DNA from: Monoplex corrugatus
Taxonomy: Eukaryota > Mollusca > Gastropoda > Littorinimorpha > Ranellidae
Direction of reading: 5' to 3'
DNA length: 64,000 bases
Assembly (NCBI GenBank): GCA_030674185.1
Contig: JAPXFY010000013.1
Span: 51,097,567 to 51,161,566 of the forward strand
Within the stretch, counting starts at the first letter, position 1. Each line of letters opens with the position of its first letter. This document shows, in pieces, positions 24,134-36,700 of this stretch. The translations under genes and the position numbers were made by a program. Under the pieces are notes generated by a model. It ran no database searches and had not been told where the DNA came from. It saw only the letters and a program-made list of their open reading frames with translations.

Positions 24134-25696
24134 GTGGAGTGAGGTCACAGTGGAGTGAGGTCAGCCGTGGCCTTCGCGAAACATACACTCATTTCGCAAA
24201 GGCTGTGGGACTGGTCTCAGCCTAGTAAGAGCTTGAGTTCTCCGTGCTCCACTAAAATGTCCGATGTCATATCTGTAATATCAATATGCAGCGGATCCGA
24301 ATGAGTTGGGGAAAAGCTTAGGCCCTACAGACCAACAAAAATTATTTATAATGACAATGATAATAATAATTACAAAGACGATGAAAAGGATCATGATGAA
24401 AATAATAACAATCAGCATCATAAAAACGACTACCACAATTACGGTTATAGTCACATGATGATGATGATGATGATCATGATGGTCATGCAAAATAATATTA
24501 ATAATTTGAGTTTGGTTTCACTCGCTTCGGCACATTGCGCATTTGAACGCACGACCGAGCTTTAAATTAATATTTTGACAAACTAAATTAAATGTTGATT
24601 AAACCCTGACCGTAACATTGGCCTTTGGTAATGGCTGTTAAATGTTACGTACTTATTCTTCTGAGTTCACATTTACAATACAATGTCAACTTGCAAGGCT
24701 GTGTGGTTCACATGCTCGTACACCGGAAGTCAGTGCCAGATACAAATACATGACTGTGGTGACAACTTATAATAACGACAACTGAACCGAGCTCAGTCTA
24801 AAGGAATGTGATGATATGTCTCAGTAATATTAATTTTGTTCGTTGCAGAGAATAGTGTTGCTCAGCTGTTTCGGTTAAAGCCTTTCCCCTGTGTATTGTA
24901 TTATGCTAGTGTCGTAAATAAGGGCTCTGAAAGGAAATAGCCTCCGTTTCATTCTAGATTTTTCTCAGCGTGGAGTGATACCGAAAGTAACTTCAAGGAA
25001 GTCTAAGCCTGTACAAGTATGTAGGCTTCATAATTTTGACTGTTTTTAAAACATTATGGTTAATTAATTTGTTTTGTTGCTTCGTTGTGCTTTTGAATTT
25101 TGTTATGTAATTGATGAACATGAACATCACCATTGTGCCCTTGGGCCAAGTTGGGCTTACTCGTTTTGCTGCCGGTTACGACTTGCGTTGTAACCTCTAT
25201 CAGTCTATGATGATATGATCTATCACTATCACTAGAAAATCTACGGATCCCTAAACCCTTCGACTCCATTGATTGTTACTTTTAGGAGGAGTTTCCTCCA
25301 CCTGTCTCAGTTCTTTGCCACTCTCTTGGGCAAATGTAAACTTCACCACCCCATTTTTCTGCGCATCGAAAATCAAGCTGTTCTGCCTTCCTCCTTTAAC
25401 GTTGCGTATAGTGATTGGCCACAACACTAGCCCTGCCCCTGATCTTTGTAAACCCTTTTAAGGACTTTGTGTACCAGCAGGTTTATAAGTGAGATGGTTC
25501 GAGTTGGTTAAGGGGGGGGGTAAGTGATGGTGATGATATTTGCTGTGGTGGTCGTTTGAATCCAGAGCAGAAAGGGAAGTCTCTCAATCAAAAGACAAGT
25601 CCTCGTTTTGTTACTTGACTCTTTATTATTGAGAAAAGAAGACGAGGAAGGAGACGGGTAAGAAGACGTCAAAGAAGATGTCTACATTTACAAACC

Positions 25697-25860
25697 AAAG
25701 CACTAGCATTTGTAAACATGCAACAAATAATTGATAACAAAATGTTGTGTAAAGAACTACTACATTATACCAGAATATGTGGTGTCGATATTTACACTCT
25801 AAAGCACTAGCACTTGTAAACATGGAACAAATAATTGGTGACAAAACATTGAGTAACCCT
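25697..25860. repeat. ~103-bp imperfect tandem repeat
   Basis: AAAGCACTAGCATTTGTAAA with ACAAATAATTGATAACAAAA at about 25,698 recurs at about 25,801 with a few changes. Noncoding. Confidence 0.75.
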
Positions 25861-26020
25861 TTGATGAGTTGAGGGTAAACTACCGTACTGCTTGTTCGAT
25901 AGCCTTAGCATAGAGTAGACTTTCAATAATGTACTGGCAAAATAATGCACAGTCATATTAAGCTGTTCGGCCGCCATGGGCTGAGTTAGTTGTAACATAA
26001 CATCTGAGTGGGCAGCAATT

Positions 26021-26770
26021 GGACAGTTAATATTCAGGAGTGACGACAGACATAGTATTTGACTATGTGAACTGTCATCACAAACATTGGGTCTACCTTA
26101 TCGAATAGCAGTCAACACACTTGAGTCATCCATTAAATATTTGCTCCATGTAGTTATGTGTAATTCTATATCTAGTGCTAGAGATAGTGACGACAAAATA
26201 GCATAGCATATTACTAATTAAGCTATGTCATCAAAGCAACATTCAATAATGTTTAGTGGTGGTGCTGAGCAGACAAGGGATATACAACAATTGGATCAAT
26301 TTGCTGAGCACATGTTTCATCAACTACCATTATGTACACACATACAACATTATCAAATATAAAATAGTGCACAATAATGCATTGCATCCTGGTAGCTTTC
26401 AGACAGTTAATATTCAGTGGAGATGACATAGTAGGCCTATTTGACAATGAGCACTATGTCATCACAAACAGCACCTAATCAAATAGCAGTCAGCAGTGTT
26501 GAGAGAACACTTGAGTAATCTTTTACCCATTATCTCTATGTGATTAAGTATAATTCTAGATCAAGTGCTAGAGACAATGATAACAAAATAGTATACTAGC
26601 ATATTACTATTAAACCATGTCATCAAAACAACACTCTATACATGATTATCAGTGGTGCTGATCAGCTAAGGGATAGACTAAACAGATCAATTAGCTGAGC
26701 ACGTGTTTCATCAGTCATCATGTCAGTATGTAAAAATACAACCTTGTCAAGTATAAAATACTCTTCCTCT
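26021..26770. repeat. ~378-bp imperfect tandem duplication
   Basis: GACAGTTAATATTCAG at about 26,021 and 26,400 begins two copies that share AATAGCAGTCA, GTGCTAGAGA, CATATTACTA, TGAGCAC.TGTTTCATCA and ATATAAAATA in the same order with moderate divergence. Noncoding; old duplication. Confidence 0.75.
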
Positions 26771-27199
26771 GCACAACAATGCCTTGTATCTTGGTTTTTG
26801 GCAGAATATGGTTGTTGATAGTCCTACAATAGCCACATGAAAATAGGGGCTAAATCTATAGTGGTTATTACATTTAAACCTCGGTCCCATCTTTACAATG
26901 GTGGCCGCCACGCTAAGTGCTACAGATCTTGTGAAATAGCACATCGTTTAGATCAAAACATACTTTCTCGCTGTGCGAATTCTGCAAATCTAGCGCGGTA
27001 CTCAATAGACTCGAGCTAGAATCTAAAGAAATAAGAGGCACTAAAGTCTAAGCTTACTGCAAATGACAATGAATAATAAAGTGATAAAACTCCAGAACTT
27101 ACTACAGTAACGCCGTGAAGTTGATCACCTGCTGTGAGATCAAGAGTGGTGGCAGGAAAGGGCACCTCTGGTGAGACTGAGAGTGGCGGTGGAAAAGCA

Positions 27200-27600
27200 C
27201 ACACTATGACGCGCCTTGTTATTTTATACTTTGGGAACCGAGCATGGTCATACTTTCAAACCTTTCAGATAATAAGGTCTGATTGGTTGTTCTCACCTAC
27301 CCAATCAATCAACACTTGGGGCGTGGCGAAAAGTCAACTCCGTTTGAAATTAATGGAGGTCTAATTAATGGAGGTCTTACATAAGTGCAGTGCCTCGGTA
27401 CACGCAACCAGCATACTCGTCTGGTGGTTTTGTTGGTGGCTATTGGCTATTACGCCACAAACACCGAAGGGCGGCATGAAACAAAGACAGTCCGCCCCGG
27501 GCTCCATACAACCGCAACATAACCTGCGGTCATTGTACGTGGGTTTCCGCGGGTCACACAATGGCTATTAGGACGGTGGTTGTACTACAATTGGCTGGAG
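27200..27600. promoter_or_regulatory. possible promoter region with CCAAT boxes
   Basis: This stretch is clearly richer in C+G and CpG than its surroundings (GGGGCGTGGCG, CCGCCCCGGGCTCC, TTTCCGCGGG) and has several CCAAT/ATTGG boxes (GATTGGTTG near 27,280, TATTGGCTATT near 27,436, CAATTGGCTGG near 27,588). FKBP8 translation starts about 2.8 kb downstream in an exon preceded by a splice acceptor, so an upstream noncoding first exon is expected; this is the best candidate site. Inference only. Confidence 0.3.
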
Positions 27601-28442
27601 GCGGCATAGATTAAAGACTGTCTCCTCTACGTTCTGTAGGACGACAACGTAATACTGACTGGAGATGACGACAAAATCTTGTCGTAGGCCCGCTTCTGAA
27701 TACATGTACACATTGTAGATCTGCTCATTGTTTAGCAGTGTGTTATCTATATGCGTCATGTATTGGTTAGATCTTTGGAATGATTAATGCATAGCTATGG
27801 ATAGGCAGAGGCTGTGAAATACCAGTAATAATTAGGCCAAGAGAATGCAAGGCGTTTTTGATCTAGGCAAGCACGCTACACAGTGTTGCCTTTGAGTGTT
27901 GTAGGTAAATGGGGAAAGATCGTAACAGAGCAAGGCATTCTGTTACATAAGTTTCAAGATTTTTAACAATATAGATGACGTAGATAGAACACAATTTTTT
28001 AAACTGACAAACTATGACAAAACAAGAAAATAGTACTGATAAAATATTTATAGAATACTGCAAGACTAACATTAGAAAGTTTTATTTTACAAATAGAATT
28101 GCACATGTACGGAATAAATTACCAATCGAAATTTAAAGAGCACAAAACACAAACTCATTTAAAAACCAGCTTGACCATTGGAAACATTACATTGAACTTA
28201 AATACAAATATGATGAATGAATCATCAAAAGAACTGGGCGTACGACAAACCTGGGCTATGTGTGTTGGAAAAGAAAAAGAAAAATGATGGGACTTTGAAT
28301 TCATTGAATATGAATTTGAAGCAAGGGAGAGGGATGGGTGCCACCCTCGTGGTGCTGGCCTTGGGGGGAAAAGTTGAGGTCTCTACCACCTCACTTCCCT
28401 ATGACACCAGGGTTATGGAGCTTTTTTTTTTTTATAGGATCT

Positions 28443-28590
28443 CAGGACCTGGCCAGCTCATGGGTTTATGTACAGGCTTAATTAAGGCTTGTGCCGTAAT
28501 CGTTCTGGATCTTCTCCATCACATGGCACCTGCAATGTTAGTGCATATGGAATTCATCTGAGAGCAGAGACGTCATCTTGAGAAATTGAA
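28443..28590 (+). repeat. dispersed repeat family C (LINE tail), copy 2
   Basis: Shares CTGGCCAG.TCATGGGTTTATG, AGGCTTGTGCC, ATGTTAGTGCATATGGAATT and GTCATCTTGA with the copy at 15,887-16,015. The minus-strand LINE C-terminal fragment follows immediately, supporting the LINE-tail reading. Confidence 0.6.
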
Positions 28591-28599
28591 ACTGATACT

Positions 28600-28895
28600 G
28601 GAACTGCTAAAGTTCCAGACTCTTCATTCATGGATATGGCCTACACATCCTGTCTTCTGCCTTCTTCCTCTTCTTCCCCTTGCCGGCTCTGGATTTGTGC
28701 CTCGCAGTTTTGTTCTGTGTGGTTTTTTGTTTGTTTGTTTTTCCCTGAGAATCTTGTGACTTGTTCGTGCCACTTCATTTTGCATGAAGTGCTGAGTAAG
28801 GTCTCCAAAACTCATGGGCCAATAGCTTGTTTAATTCTACTACGCAGAGTCTCATTGGTGATAATGGTTGGTGTATAGATATGAGATAGGCTGCT
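28600..28895 (-). pseudogene. LINE pol C-terminal fragment
   Basis: The minus-strand frames read TNETLRSRIKQAIGP and then, after a frameshift, a GRRGRRQK-type basic segment. This is the C-terminal block common in non-LTR polymerases (T.E.VR.RI..AIGP...RRKL.WYGH...GRR.GRQ..RW.D.I..W.G). The WYGH part is badly decayed and contains an A/T-run insertion. The family C tail follows downstream on the same strand. Confidence 0.55.
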
Positions 28896-29638
28896 TGGCA
28901 TTTTGCTTAATAGCTGATTTCTCCTGGGAATGTTTTTGTTTTGTTTTGTTTTGTTTGTTTGTTTCATTTTGTTTTTAGCCTTCTGACTTTTTGTGGATAT
29001 AGTATTTACATTGTTTTCCCCATACTGCACCAGCACTATGTTCAAGTCTGCATGCTCCATCAGTGGATATGAATGCCAGATGTTTTGATGTTTCAATATA
29101 ACTTTCTGCATGCATGTGTATGTATACATACATGCATAGGGGTTTTAGGCATTAAGAGGTATACACACATGTTTACCTGAGAGATCTCAGATCTAAAAAA
29201 ATATCCACACTTTATCCACCAGGCCGGAGGTTGCTAATGATGATACATCAATTTCTTCTCCAGGCCCTAGAATATGTCCCACCACAGCCCAGTTCTGTCA
29301 AAAAATCTGACAAAATGTCAGCCTAGCTAACTGTCTACTCTCATGGCTCAACTGCATACTGTGAGAACATATGATCAAGTGACAGTACAATGTGGCTCAT
29401 GAAATTACAGGATCTTTAGAGCTGAACTTTGTGCAACCAAATACAACAAATTTATGACACCTGCCAAACATGATCTATTCTATACCTAATGAGCACAAAA
29501 TGGTTAAAACATAGACAACAACTAAATTTGCAAGGGAATGCTCCCCCCACCCCCATCCCCACACACATAACCATACTCCTTCACACGCACACACATGTCT
29601 GCACACATACAGCGGGCATGTGCATGATCACACAAACT

Positions 29639-29726
29639 GCTGAGCTAGAGTACACTCACCCTGTTACTAGTGTTAGGTAATGACCTTTGACCCAAGTTGT
29701 CTGCCCCCTCTCTCTCTCTCTCATTG

Positions 29727-29765
<39 letters not shown>

Positions 29766-29870
29766 ACACACACACGCACACACACCACATCACATATTAG
29801 AGAGAGAGGGAAAGCATGCTGAGCTATGGTACACAGCCTCTTCTGTATGTGACCTTTGATCCAAGTTATT
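29639..29870 (+). repeat. dispersed repeat family D (two copies around a microsatellite)
   Basis: CTGAGCTAGAGTACACTCAC...TGACCTTTGACCCAAGTT (29,639-29,700) recurs, diverged, at 29,817-29,870; a (TC)n and (CA)n block separates them. A minus-strand copy lies at 62,901-62,955. Function unknown. Confidence 0.55.
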
Positions 29871-30022
29871 GACAGAACCCTCCCTCAACAAGCTTGATGG
29901 TAACTGAAATCCTCGAACTAGGCTGCTTGCTGTGATCATGAACTCCACAGAGTCTGATTGCCCTAGCCATCCACTTACTTGAGGAAGTATTTCTGCCTAG
30001 TGATGTTGTGTTAACATGTAGT

Positions 30023-30221
30023 TTAACTCTTTGACTCCCGCACCCTATCCACCACCAACAAAAATTTAATCTTTTGATTCCCTCATCACATCCGTCAGCT
30101 TCCTGCAGGAAGCTGGTGGATAGGGTGAGAGAATCAAAGGGTTCAGTTTCTGCTTTGCTAGCATGGTTGACAATGCATTATCATTATGCCAGTAAACAGG
30201 ATGCAGGAGTCTAAGGGTGAA
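30023..30221. mobile_element. TTAA foldback MITE, nested
   Basis: The outer inverted ends are TTAACTCTTTGACTCCCGCA (left) and TGAACCCTTAGACTCCTGCA (right, inverted). An inner inverted pair (about 30,066-30,143: CTTTTGATTCCCTCA against GAGAATCAAAGGGTTCAG) forms a second hairpin around CAGCTTCCTGCAGGAAGCTG. It is the same double-foldback design as the copy at 33,998 but more decayed, and it sits about 100 bp before the FKBP8 start exon. Confidence 0.65.
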
Positions 30222-30319
30222 CCTGATAGTGTGAGCTGGTGTACTTGGGTGTAGGGGATACAGCATTCAGAACAGTCTTATGAAACAGACAGCATGATCA
30301 TAGAATTTGTTTGTTGCAG

Positions 30320-30718
30320 ATGGATGTTGAAAATATTGGTCAGGCAACTGGGAACGGGGATGCTTCCTCAGACTCGCAGGCTGGGGACAAACCCATTGAT
30401 GTTCCCAGTGGAGAGTCACCCAAAGAACAGAACAGTCATAAAGAAGGAGTTGGCACTAATTCAGTTGCCACAGCTGCTGCAGTAAATTCTGACAAAGAAG
30501 TTAAATCTAACATAGAAATGGTAGCTGCTGCAGCAACTTCTGACCAAGAAGTAAAATCTGACAAAGACTCATATGTAAAATCCGACGAAGACGTGAATTC
30601 TGACAAAGGAAGGGCAGCTGCTGCAGTGAAAGAAGAGGGTGCTGAAAGCTTGCCATCATCACCTGAGGAAGAAGACGAATGGCTTGATCTTTTGTCAAAT
30701 GGAAAACTGAAGATGAAG
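30320..30718 (+). CDS. FKBP8: FKBP8 coding exon 1
   Basis: Residues 1-133. ATG follows the acceptor TTTGTTTGTTGCAG immediately; the donor is AAG|GTAGGT. The segment is acidic and disordered, with alternating Ala runs and reiterated SD(K/Q)EVKSD-like blocks (residues about 55-95), ending in the conserved EEEDEWLDLLSNGKLKMK. The ORF runs on past the donor, but only into intron. Confidence 0.9.
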
Positions 30719-33700
30719 GTAGGTAACAACCAACATTACAGAACATCAAAACCATGCATTTTATTATTTGGGAATATAGATAGCTGACTCTGCTGTGCTT
30801 TGTAAAATGAAATGATCTTTACCAGAATCTTTCAGTTGTTGATGTTTCAACCTCTCTCAAGATCTTTGTCAAGATGATTATTGGCTGTTTGGCTGGACTT
30901 GTTTCCATGGGATTAGTGGAAGCCTATGGAGTGTTGACCATCAGTAAACAGGGATGTTGGGTTTGAACTTCCTGTCATCTACAAATGGGTCCTAGAAATT
31001 TCCTCTTTTCTGTCACTGTCTTAGTTTCTGACTTGTTCCTTTGCTTTCTGTCATTTCTTCTTATCATTTTCAGCTTTGCTGGTCCATTCATGTATATGTT
31101 TGATATAGTCTTACATACGTTTTCTTAGGATTGATAATTGAGTTATTAAATCCTATTTTGGCTCTAGAGAAGTGAGATATGCAGAAGCAATTTAAGGTAA
31201 TTTATGCCAGGTTTTAGTTATGTTTTAGTGTCCTTACTTATGTTTAAATTTGTAGTCAGGTGTATCTTTTGAATCCTCTGTGTGATAAATTGGACGGAGT
31301 GGTCAGCGCCAGGATTCCTTAGATTATGTGCGCGAATGCTTTGATATGTGTACTTAATTTTCTTTCATTTTTTTCCTGTTGAAGTTTTGTATGTTTTGAA
31401 ATGGTTATAGCCCTAATATGGCTCTACACAGTCGGCTGGGCTTTAAACAACAACAAAAATAAACAGTGAATAATTCTTACATTTGAAATGTGCACCTGTT
31501 GAGGAATCTCATCCCCATAAATTGAACTTTTTTATTTAATGAAATGTTCAGCATTCTGCGTTTTCTGAATATAAAGTGTGCTTATCATCTCTGTGTGTTC
31601 ACAAGGTGGTGAAGGCAGGCCAGGAAACTTCAAGGCCACCAGAAGGCAGCCTTGTCACCGTTTCAATGAAAGGATGGCTGATGGATGGCACTCTTGTGAT
31701 GGACTCCGTCGAAACTTTCATTCTAGGAGATGGAGATATAATTACTGGTAGGTGTATTTAGATGTTTCTCTTTATTTTTCTATACTTTCTTTTAGTGTTT
31801 TCTTGAAATATATTATTGTTAAAAGCAAAATGATAAAGCCATTCAACAGACTCCCTCTTTCTATCTACAGAAATTGGGGGGAGGGGGGGGGGGGAGAGAG
31901 GAAATAGATGTTTCTAACACAAGCATTTCTGATTGCAAATCTTTGTGCAGGTTAGAAAAAATTTCAAAGAAAGAGGAAATAATTGTTTCTAGCACAAGCA
32001 TAATTTCTTATTGCAAATCTTTATGCAGGTTACAAAAATTGAAAAAAAAAACCCCAGAGGAAATAATTGTTTCTAATATAAGCAGTTCTGATTGTAAATC
32101 TTTGTACAGGTAAGAAACTATTGGTTTAGACAGAGGCACAAAAAACGGTTTTGGATAGAGGTATGATGGCCTGCAGTTATAACAAAAAATTTTAGTCAGA
32201 TTTTTATACAGTCAAAAGGTACAATAGAACTAGATCTACACTTACCTTAATATGTGTGTATAGACCTGTCTGTTGTAAGAGAGAATCAAATTACCTCAGT
32301 TTGTCGAAGTGAGATCATCTTCTATTTACTCTGGGAAGACTAAGAAGTGCTGCTGTGTAAATTTACTTTGATAAAAAGATCAAGATCTTGCACCACTTTA
32401 AATGGTGCAATGAATCCTCAAATCAGAATCACTTTGTGACCAGCACCATGGTGTAGTGGTTAACACAACGGACTACCAACTGGAAGACAGTGGGTTCAAA
32501 TCCCCATCAATGCCTTCAAAATCATTCTGGGATTTTTCGGCTCTAACCAGCTCCTATCCAAAGTTGGATGTGCTAGGGACTTATTTTGAAGACTGGGACC
32601 ACACACACAGTTGAGTCTCATCCTTTTCACGGGTGCGTCGTTGAGGGTGTTGCTCAGATCTTCTGACCAGCACCACAGTTATCTGTATCTCTCGGGCCTG
32701 GTTGACGCCAGGAAATATTATGATAGTAAGCATAGAGTACAGCCCTGTCACTCAGTCTCAACCCTAGATGGAAGTCCATAGCATCATGATTACCATCCTC
32801 ATCAACGTCATCATCATAGCATTATAAGAAAACTGTCCCGGCCTCTGTGGTCATCAATGTAAGCGTAGACAATGGAGAAAAAAAAAAAGAAAAAAGAAAA
32901 AGAAAAAAAAGGTGAGCACAAAGGTAACCTCCCTGAGTATGATGATCCTTAAAAAATATAAAAAAGATTCACTTTGTGACTTGCTGTCTGGTTTCAAAGT
33001 AAGACACAAGACAACTTCCATGTTTTTATACTTGTAATAATCATTCCTAGTTTTATGTACAACTGAGCTTCATTTTCAGGAAGGGAGATTAAGAGTGAAG
33101 AAAGTGAAAGTCTGTTGCCTGAACTTAATGTGTATAGATATATGCAAAATAACAAATCCTGTAAGCCTTGTTTTCAGTGTGCAGATGTTGCCCAGGTAGT
33201 GTCTCCTTTGTGTGCATAGATATATATGCAAAACATCATATATGTACGTTAAGGATCCTGAAAGCCGTGTTATCGATGTCCTATGGAAGTATGAAATTAC
33301 CCAGAATGCATGCCCATGAACAATGGAGTAGGCAGATAAATCAGCAACAAAACATGCGCACTCCGTGTATGCATGTGTCTGAGATAACATTTCTCAGAAC
33401 GAAAAAAAAATGCTCTTCTGTTTATCTTTCTATTTTCTTTCTTTTTCTTTGTTTCTCAGAACTTTCTTTTCCTTTCTTTTTTTGTTATTTTACCCCCACT
33501 TTTTTAACATAATGTCTTCTATTAATTGTTTTGTGTTTAGCACTTAGATTTCTCTTTCAGCAATTGACCTTTTATACATATCCCTTTGATCAATTCTTGT
33601 ATATTTTATCACTGTAAACTTTCTTCAGCACTTGACCTGTGTGTCGCCCTGATGAACACGGGAGAAGTTGCCGATGTCTATACGGACCACAGATTTGCTT

Positions 33701-36700
33701 TTGGCAAAGTTGGAAGGTATGTTGCTATAGTAGCCTTTTACCATTCATGTCTGGAAAAGCAAAAATATGAAAATTCACTTTTCTTTCTCTTTTTCTTGAT
33801 GATGATGATGATAATGATGAATATTGTTCTTCTTGCTATGTTTCAATTTGGAATTTATTCCAGCAGTGCAGACATTGTATTGAGACTAAAACTGGTTGGT
33901 TGGTTTGATTTTGATTAATGTAGCTTTGGTTTTGTATTAAATATTATGTGCTTGTAAACCTGATTATTTGTTGTAAAATCAATTCTCTTGTAAAGTGTTA
34001 ACCTTTGACTCCCGCACCCTATCCACCAGCTGCAAAAACTGAACCCTTTGATTCCCTCACCCTATCCACCAGCTTCCTGCGTGAGGGAGTCAAAGGGTTA
34101 AATTTTTGCAGTTGGTGAATAGGATGCGGGAGTCAAAGGGTTAACAAAGAAGATTGGGAATAGACAAGCACCATTTATGGGACATTTTTTGAGGAAAGGG
34201 GAATTTGGAGCACCAGGTCACAACAGGAAAATTGGAGGGAAAGAGAACACCAGGTAGACCCAGGGAGAAAATGTTGGACAGACTTGCAGGTGACTGAGGA
34301 CAGAGAGGGTTGTAGATGTACTTGAAGCGACGAGGGATAAGTTTGTATGGAGGGCCATGATCGCCGACGCCATGCCGCAGGCATGTGATGATGATGATCT
34401 TAATTAATGCTCCAGTCAGTTTGGTGGTGTCAGTGTTTTATAGGGCCCATTACCCTTCCTCGTTCAAGACTTTGCCTGAGCATAGGATTTTGCTGAGGAT
34501 CAAAAAGTTTGCCAGATAATTGCTGACAGATTTTGATGAAGGACATATTCATTTATTTTTGTGTTTTGGTTTGTTTTCCAGGCAACCTGACATTCATCCA
34601 TTTGCCAACTTGAATTTGCAGCTGAACTTGATGGAAGTGCGGTCAGGTCCAGACTTGGCCAAAATGACTGCAGAAGAACGTTTGGATTTTGGGTAAAAGT
34701 TTCAGTCCACTTAATGACATTTTTTTTTACTACTCAGTCTATATTTTTGTTCATTATTCTCTATTTTATGACCTTGCCAGTGCACAGGGTTTTGTATAGG
34801 CTCAAGGTGTCTGCCAGATGATGATTGGGTGTAGGGCATATGGCATTGTTGGAGTGCTATGAATCCATCTTCAACTCCAGGCTCCTACCATGATGATTCT
34901 CCCGTGGGAATGCTGGGGACTCTTTCAGTATAAATAGTAACCCCACCTTCTGGAAATTCTCTGCTAGAAATGTCCTCTTTTCTGTCTCTGTTTCTTTCTT
35001 CCTCCTTTGCTTTCTGTCATTTTTTCCTGTCATTTTCTGCCTTGCTGGTCCGTTCACCTGTATGTGTTCGATAGTCTTATGTACTTCCTCTTAGGATTGA
35101 TAATTGGGTACATGTATTAAGTGCATTTTTGGCTCTGGGGAAATGAGATATGCGGAAGCAAGTTTAGGTAATTTAGGCCTGTTTTTATGTATGTTTTAGC
35201 GTCCTTAGTTATGTTGAAATTTGTATTCAGGTATGTTTTTTAGAATGGTCAACGCCGGGAGCATCTCCTTAGATTATGTGCACAAATGCATTGGTATGTG
35301 TACTTAATTTTCTTTTCCTTTCTTCCTGTTGAAGTATTGTGTATGTTTTGAACTGGTTATACCCTTGATATGGCTGTACACAGTCGGCTGGGCTTTAAAC
35401 AACAATAACAGTAACAATAACCATGATTGGTGTTTTGTATGTGTGGGTAGATGGGTAATGTTTTGTATATGTGGGTAGGTGGGTTGTTTTGTACGCGTGG
35501 GAAGGTGGGTTGTTTTGTATGTGTGGGAAGGTGGGTTGTTTTGTATGTGTGGGTAGGTGGGTTGTGTTTTGTATGTGTGGGTAGGTGGGTTGTGTTTTGT
35601 ATGTATGGGTAGGTGGGTTATGTTTTGCATGTGTGGGTAGGTGGGTTATGTTTTGTATGTGTGGGTAGGTGCGTTGTGTTTTGTATAGGTGGGTTGTTTT
35701 GTATGCGTGGGAAGGTGGGTTGTTTTGTATGTGTGGGAAGGTGGGTTGTTTTGTATGTGTGGGAAGGTGGGTTGTTTTGTATGTGTGGGTAGGTGGGTTG
35801 TGTTTTGTATGTGTGGGTAGGTGGGTTGTGTTTTGTATGTGTGGGTAGGTGGGTTATGTTTTGTATGTGTGGGTAGGTGGGTTGTGTTTTGTATGTGTGG
35901 GTAGGTGGGTTATGTTTTGCATGTGTGGGTAGGTGGGTTATGTTTTGTATGTGTGGGTAGGTGGGTTGTGTTTTGTATGTGTGGGTAGGTGGGTTATGTT
36001 TTGTATGTGTGGGTAGGTGGGTTGTTTTGTATGTGTGGATAGGTGGGTTACATTTTGTATGTGTGGATAGGTGGGTTACGTTTTGTATGTGTGGATAGGT
36101 GGGTTATGTTTTGTATGTGTGGATAGGTGGGTTGTGTTTTGTATGTGTGGGTTATGTTTTGTATGTGTGGATAGGTGGGTTATGTTTTGTATGTGTGGAT
36201 AGGTGGGTTGCATTTTGTATGTGTGGGTAGGTGGGTTATGTTTTGTATGTGTGGATAGGTGGGTTGTGTTTTGTATGTGTGGGTTATGTTTTGTATGTGT
36301 GGGTAGGTGGGTTATGTTTTGTATGTGTGGGTAGATGGGTTATGTTTTGTATGTGTGTGTAGGTGGGTTATGTTTTGTATGTGTGGATAGGTGGGTTATG
36401 TTTTATATGTGTGGATAGGTGGGTTGTGTTTTGTATGTGTGTGTAGGTGGGTTATGTTTTATATGTGTGGATAGGTGGGTTGTGTTTTGTATGTGTGGAT
36501 AGGTGGGTTATGTTTTATATGTGTGGATAGGTGGGTTGTGTTTTGTATGTGTGGTAGGTGGGTTATTTTTATATGTGTGGATAGGTGGGTTGTGTTTTGT
36601 ATGTGTGGATAGGTGGGTTATGTTTTGTATGTGTGGATAGGTGGGTTATGTTTTATATGTGTGGATAGGTGGTTATGTTTTGTATGTGTGTGTAGGGGGG

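Noticed and set aside
27016..27204. Minus-strand coding exon ending at GTAGTAAGT
   Set aside because: A short Pro-rich frame in a GC-rich patch; it could be a 5' UTR exon but nothing supports coding.
31874..32113. 79-codon ORF with repeated ISDCKSLCRL
   Set aside because: Translation of three intronic ~70-bp tandem units inside FKBP8 intron 2.
32438..32515. Functional tRNA gene
   Set aside because: A and B boxes are present, but there is no acceptor stem and a SINE body follows.
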